DNA from: Sialis fuliginosa
Lineage: Eukaryota; Arthropoda; Insecta; Megaloptera; Sialidae
Assembly: GCA_961205875.1 (NCBI GenBank)
Contig: OY540816.1
Location: 11,604,701 to 11,668,700, forward strand
Reading direction: 5' to 3'
DNA length: 64,000 bases
Every line of letters begins with the position of its first letter. Within the stretch, counting starts at the first letter, position 1. Both the position numbers and the translations under genes were made by a program. The notes under the pieces are model-generated. The model was given only the letters and a program-made list of their open reading frames with translations. It ran no database searches and was not told the origin of the DNA. Positions 59,756 through 64,000 of this stretch are shown here, one piece after another.

Positions 59756-62529
59756 TTGTGTATATATATTTATATGTATGTATATTATACATGGTATTCC
59801 AATATGAGATAAATTATCACATATTGGTAATGTGTTATTTTTAACATTCCTGTGTGTCTGAGAGATCAATTTTGAATGTGTTTATGTAATTTTCAAACAT
59901 AAAAATATCACAATCAAAGTAATTTAAGTTTCCATGCAAATTCAAGTGTCATATAAAATACTTTTGCAGTTATTTTTATATTATAATTTAAAGGTTGTGC
60001 CTGTATCATAATTTATTACTGAAGTATTTTCAGAAACAATACGGTTTTGTTTCGGTTTTAGGATTTTGTGATTGTTGTTTTGAATGATCTTGATTTTTCT
60101 GGGATTCATTTTGTGTTGAATATCTAGAGTAATTGAAATTCAGCACAGAATAATAGCTAAGAAAAGAACAGAAAAGTAATAGATTTCTTATAAACTTAGA
60201 TGATAAGTATAGTAGGTTCATAGCCCTCAAGCAATAATTTAATTGGTAGGCTATTAAAGAAGAAGCTGCCTGAAATTTTCTAATAAAAATCATTGTTGAA
60301 AGAAATAACTGTAAAAGCTGCATATGTGACTGAAAATACTTTTGTAATTTATAATTTTTTATATTTAACAGAAGAATGTGTTATGTTGCAAATGATATAT
60401 CATTATTATAATTTTTATTTTGTGCCATTTATTAATATTAATTATTTTATTATAGTATTATAAACTACAAAAGTATATTTATATATACAATTTAAACTAA
60501 GCATTTTAAAGTTATATAAGCTATGGAATAAAATATTGAAATAGAACGAATCGAAATAATTAGTACCAATGTCATTTACAGTTAGAACGTAAAACTAGTC
60601 TTATATAATTTCTTTATAAGTATTTTGGTCTGACGATCACATTTCTGTTGAAATCGGTATGAAATCGATTACTTAAAAATTCACCTAAGCGATAGCTTTT
60701 AAATAAATTACCTAGGTGAAAAATGTAGTCCAAACTGGACAAAAAATTGCATTCACAGCATTGTTTATTATCTTAGAATTAGCTCAAATTATGCTAATCA
60801 TTGAAGAATACAGATATACGTATGAATCACCATTGACTTAAAAATATTAAATACGATTGTATTTTATTCAAACTATGTTATTATACTTACTGTTAATACA
60901 TATGTATTATTATATTAATGAACAGGGTATACAATGAATTTCAATCATTCTTAAATATTTTAGTGATTTTAAAGTTAATTTATTTAAAGTGAAAAATGTA
61001 TTTCTAAATAATTATTTTGTTTAAATGTAAACTTTGCCATATTTAAATAACTTATAATAATTATATACCTATATTTTTAATTCTCTGGTGATAACTAATT
61101 GGTTAATTATTTTTACTGCTTAAAATGCAAAAATTAAAAAAAATATATTTGTAGTTAGTCTGGAATGTCTGTGTACGTATTATTTTACAATATTCTATAG
61201 ATAATATAGAATTAAATATGTATAAAACAGTTGAAACGGTTATTTTCTCTCATAACTCATTGCACTCAGTCAGTGATAGATTCATAAATCATTGTAAATT
61301 AGCTATATCGCTTAAAATTTCAAATATGATATGTTAACTATTATTTAAAAAAAATTATTTGCGGTAATTATTATTTTAAGTTGTTATAATTACCATACTT
61401 ACCTAATATATATTGACTGTTTTGTACTAAAAGTAAACCTGATTTATAAAGTATAGTAACGTAAATATAAGTAGCAAATACCTTACTTAATGCTTGATTT
61501 ATCTTTTTTACTAAAATTTGTACACATGATATAAACAATGAACAATGTTTATGGAATCTAATTCTTTATTAACATATACTTTGAAATTTAAATATTTTAG
61601 CTCTTGCTCCTTGCATATTTTGCACGTGTATAATATAATAAAATTGTTGCTTAGTTGTCATTAAATAATTATAACATTAATATTATATACTACTATTGAT
61701 GATAATTTAATAAAGATAATATTAAATGGTAATGAATGAAAAACTGTTCATGTTTTCCATATTATAACAAGAGTATGTAGAACAGAATCTTGTAAATGTA
61801 AAATTAAACAATAGAGAAATAAGATATCTCTTGTATGTTTGTTTTATTTTTTGTGATGTGAATATGATAAATAAATTTTACCCACTTCGATGTATATTTT
61901 CTTTTATTTCTGTCTACCTTATCAAACATTTATAGCTAATCATATTTAGGTAAAATAAAATACATAGATATAATGGATTTTACTTCTAGGCATAATAGTT
62001 CAAAGTTTTGACTCCATGCACTCATCATATCAGGATTTATAATTTTCAGATAATTGGATTGCTTTTGATTTTCTTAATGGTAAAATACTGCACATAATTC
62101 TATATAAATAATAGTCAACATAGACCTAGCATTATTACTACATCTCGCAATCCAAGGGTTCAGTGTTCATGAGTGTTTGAATTCCAAAGTGGTCTATTTT
62201 ATTTAAATTTCTTATTATATACAATACAATAAAAAGTATTTTAACAATAAGTAATCAATAGGTGCATCAATAATACATAGTATGTATGTCTCAAGAATAA
62301 TGCAAACGCAATGTAATAATAAGTAGGTACTTATATAATAATATTTATAAATAAAAGGTAAGTAATTATCAATTGTACAATACATTATACCTGTGTAAAT
62401 AAACAGGTAACAAAGAACTAATTAAGAGTATCTATGCAGATAAATAGATGTTTTAAATTTAGTCAGTTAACAAACATGCGTATCATACCTGTGTAGATAA
62501 ACAGGTACATATGTATATTATAAAATTAA
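59756..62529. other. A+T-rich region, no gene seen
   Basis: No exon is supported. A twin palindromic motif ACCTGTGTA(A/G)ATAAACAGG occurs at 62389 and 62487, 98 bp apart. The minus-strand frame 60030-60323 has no recognisable domain. Confidence 0.4.
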
Positions 62530-63399
62530 ATCGCATATATTCAATATCAGGGTGTATCGATTTTTATACTGAAAAATATACCTTTCTGAATTTTGAAATT
62601 ATTATACACGTCATCGTATGTAAGAGGACACACTGATAACATGATAACGTCTCTACTTTAACCAAAGAAAATTGATTTAGTCGGAATGGCATCTGAAAAA
62701 ATATTGAAATTTAAAAGGTACATGTGACGCCATCTAGCAAAAACAGCTTGAACTAACTAGTTTTTGATAGTTCATGTTCGTTTCGCTAGATAGTGCCACA
62801 CGTACGTTTTAAATTTCAATATTTTTTTCAGCTGCTATTCCGACTAAATCATTTTTTTTACAAGTTGGCATGTATAAGGGCATCTTGAATCCAAAAATGC
62901 ACTTAAAAAGATTCGCTCGTATCAATAAAACTGTTTTTTTATCAACTTTCATCTACAAAAAATGTTGAAATATTGAACCAGTGAATGTCTTTAAAATCTG
63001 ATATCATTTTTATTATCAGCGTGTCTTATTACATACAATCACCTGTATAATATTTTCAAATTCAATAAGGGTGTATCAATTTTTGTACCAAAAAACACAC
63101 TCTTTTTGAATTTGAAAGTAATAGACACGCTATGGTATGTAAGAGGACTCGCTTATAACATATATGATATCAGATTTTAAATACATTCACTGGTTCAAAA
63201 TATGTTGAAATTTTTTAAGACAAAAGTTGATAAAAAACCGTGTTATCGATCCGAGCGCAACTTTTTATGGGCATATTTAGAATCAGTGTGCCCTAATACA
63301 TACGATAGCGTCTCTAACTCGCCAAAAAAAAAAAATTTCCAAAACGAAACAAGGTAATAGTATGGCTTAAAAAACAGTCGAAAAACACTTTTTTCGATT
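62530..63399. repeat. Array of related units in alternating orientation
   Basis: A diverged motif of the form AGACACG(C/T)TAT(C/G)GTATGTAA recurs near 62608 and 63120 in one orientation, and as its inverse near 63030 and 63285. A local inverted repeat with about 60-bp arms (TTTAGTCGGAATGGCATCTG against its inverse) is centred near 62755. Confidence 0.7.
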
Positions 63400-64000
63400 T
63401 TCAAATAATTAGACACGTTATCGCATGTAAAGGGATACGCTAATTCGACTTTTCCTATCAATTCGGAAATTTGTCGAAAGATTTAAAAGTTACAGCCATT
63501 TTACGACGAAAAATTGATAAAAAACAGTGATAGCGGTCCGAGCGGAACTTTTTATCAACATTTTTGGAATCACCATGCTGTTATACATACGATAGTGTAC
63601 CTAACTCGACAAAAAAATTTTTAATCTGATGACGTAACATGACGGCACCTCCACCATATATAAAAATGTACAAAATTAATGTTTATTTCGTATTTTTGAA
63701 TAAGGAATACAAAAAAATATTTTATTCTGTACATTTTTATATATGGTGGAGGTGCCGTCATGTTACGTCATCAGATTAAAAATTTTTTTGTCGAGTTAGG
63801 TACACTATCGTATGTATAACAGCATGGTGATTCCAAAAATGTTGATAAAAAGTTCCGCTCGGACCGCTATCACTGTTTTTTATCAATTTTTCGTCGTAAA
63901 ATGGCTGTAACTTTTGAATCTTTCGACAAATTTCCGAATTGATAGGAAAAGTCGAATTAGCGTATCCCTTTACATGCGATAACGTGTCTAATTATTTGAA
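63400..64000. repeat. Near-perfect 273-bp inverted repeat reaching the window edge
   Basis: Positions 63400-63672 and 63728-64000 are inverted copies with almost no mismatch (one seen near 63490), separated by 55 bp. The right arm ends exactly at the window end, so its true extent is unknown. The arms carry the same motif as the array to the left. Confidence 0.93.

Noticed and set aside
60030..60323. 97-codon minus-strand open frame with a polar tail
   Set aside because: Low-complexity composition, no family match, no supporting splice or promoter context.

Overview
This is intronic-scale eukaryotic DNA, very A+T-rich and crowded with short non-autonomous transposons. The protein families point to an insect: a G-protein alpha-o subunit close to the insect form, a mitochondrial-clan cytochrome P450 related to the insect CYP301/CYP49 group, and a secreted neprilysin-like M13 peptidase. 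I cannot fix the order. All gene models below were built by hand from splice sites, reading phase and family motifs. Every intron proposed is GT-AG and every exon junction keeps frame.

Layout. (1) Positions 23-2141, minus strand: the first four coding exons (283 residues) of a secreted M13 peptidase; its catalytic half lies off the left edge. (2) Positions 5500-54651, plus strand: the last six coding exons (300 residues plus stop) of Galpha-o. The exons at 5500, 11768, 49329, 51185, 53918 and 54464 have lengths 142, 161, 129, 130, 154 and 188 bp. The first two coding exons (about 54 residues) were not found and should lie left of the window. (3) Positions 17032-40178, minus strand: a complete ten-exon, 552-residue mitochondrial P450, wholly inside the 37.4-kb Galpha-o intron and antisense to it. 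(4) Positions 54652-62500: A+T-rich sequence downstream of Galpha-o with a few MITEs and one small antisense reading frame with a signal-peptide-like start. (5) Positions 62530-64000: related units in alternating orientation, ending in a near-perfect 273-bp-arm inverted repeat that reaches the right edge.

If Galpha-o exons 1-2 lie to the left as expected, both minus-strand genes are nested antisense within introns of one neuronal signalling gene. Nothing suggests that the three products act in one pathway; the relation is positional.

The introns are built largely from transposons that can be typed from their ends: hAT-type MITEs with 8-bp target duplications, TTAA-flanked piggyBac-type MITEs, Helitrons with TC...CTAG ends and a terminal hairpin, a Stowaway-like element, a Harbinger-derived element with transposase remnants, and several fold-back families. 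No tRNA, rRNA or CRISPR array was seen, and no long retrotransposon reading frame.
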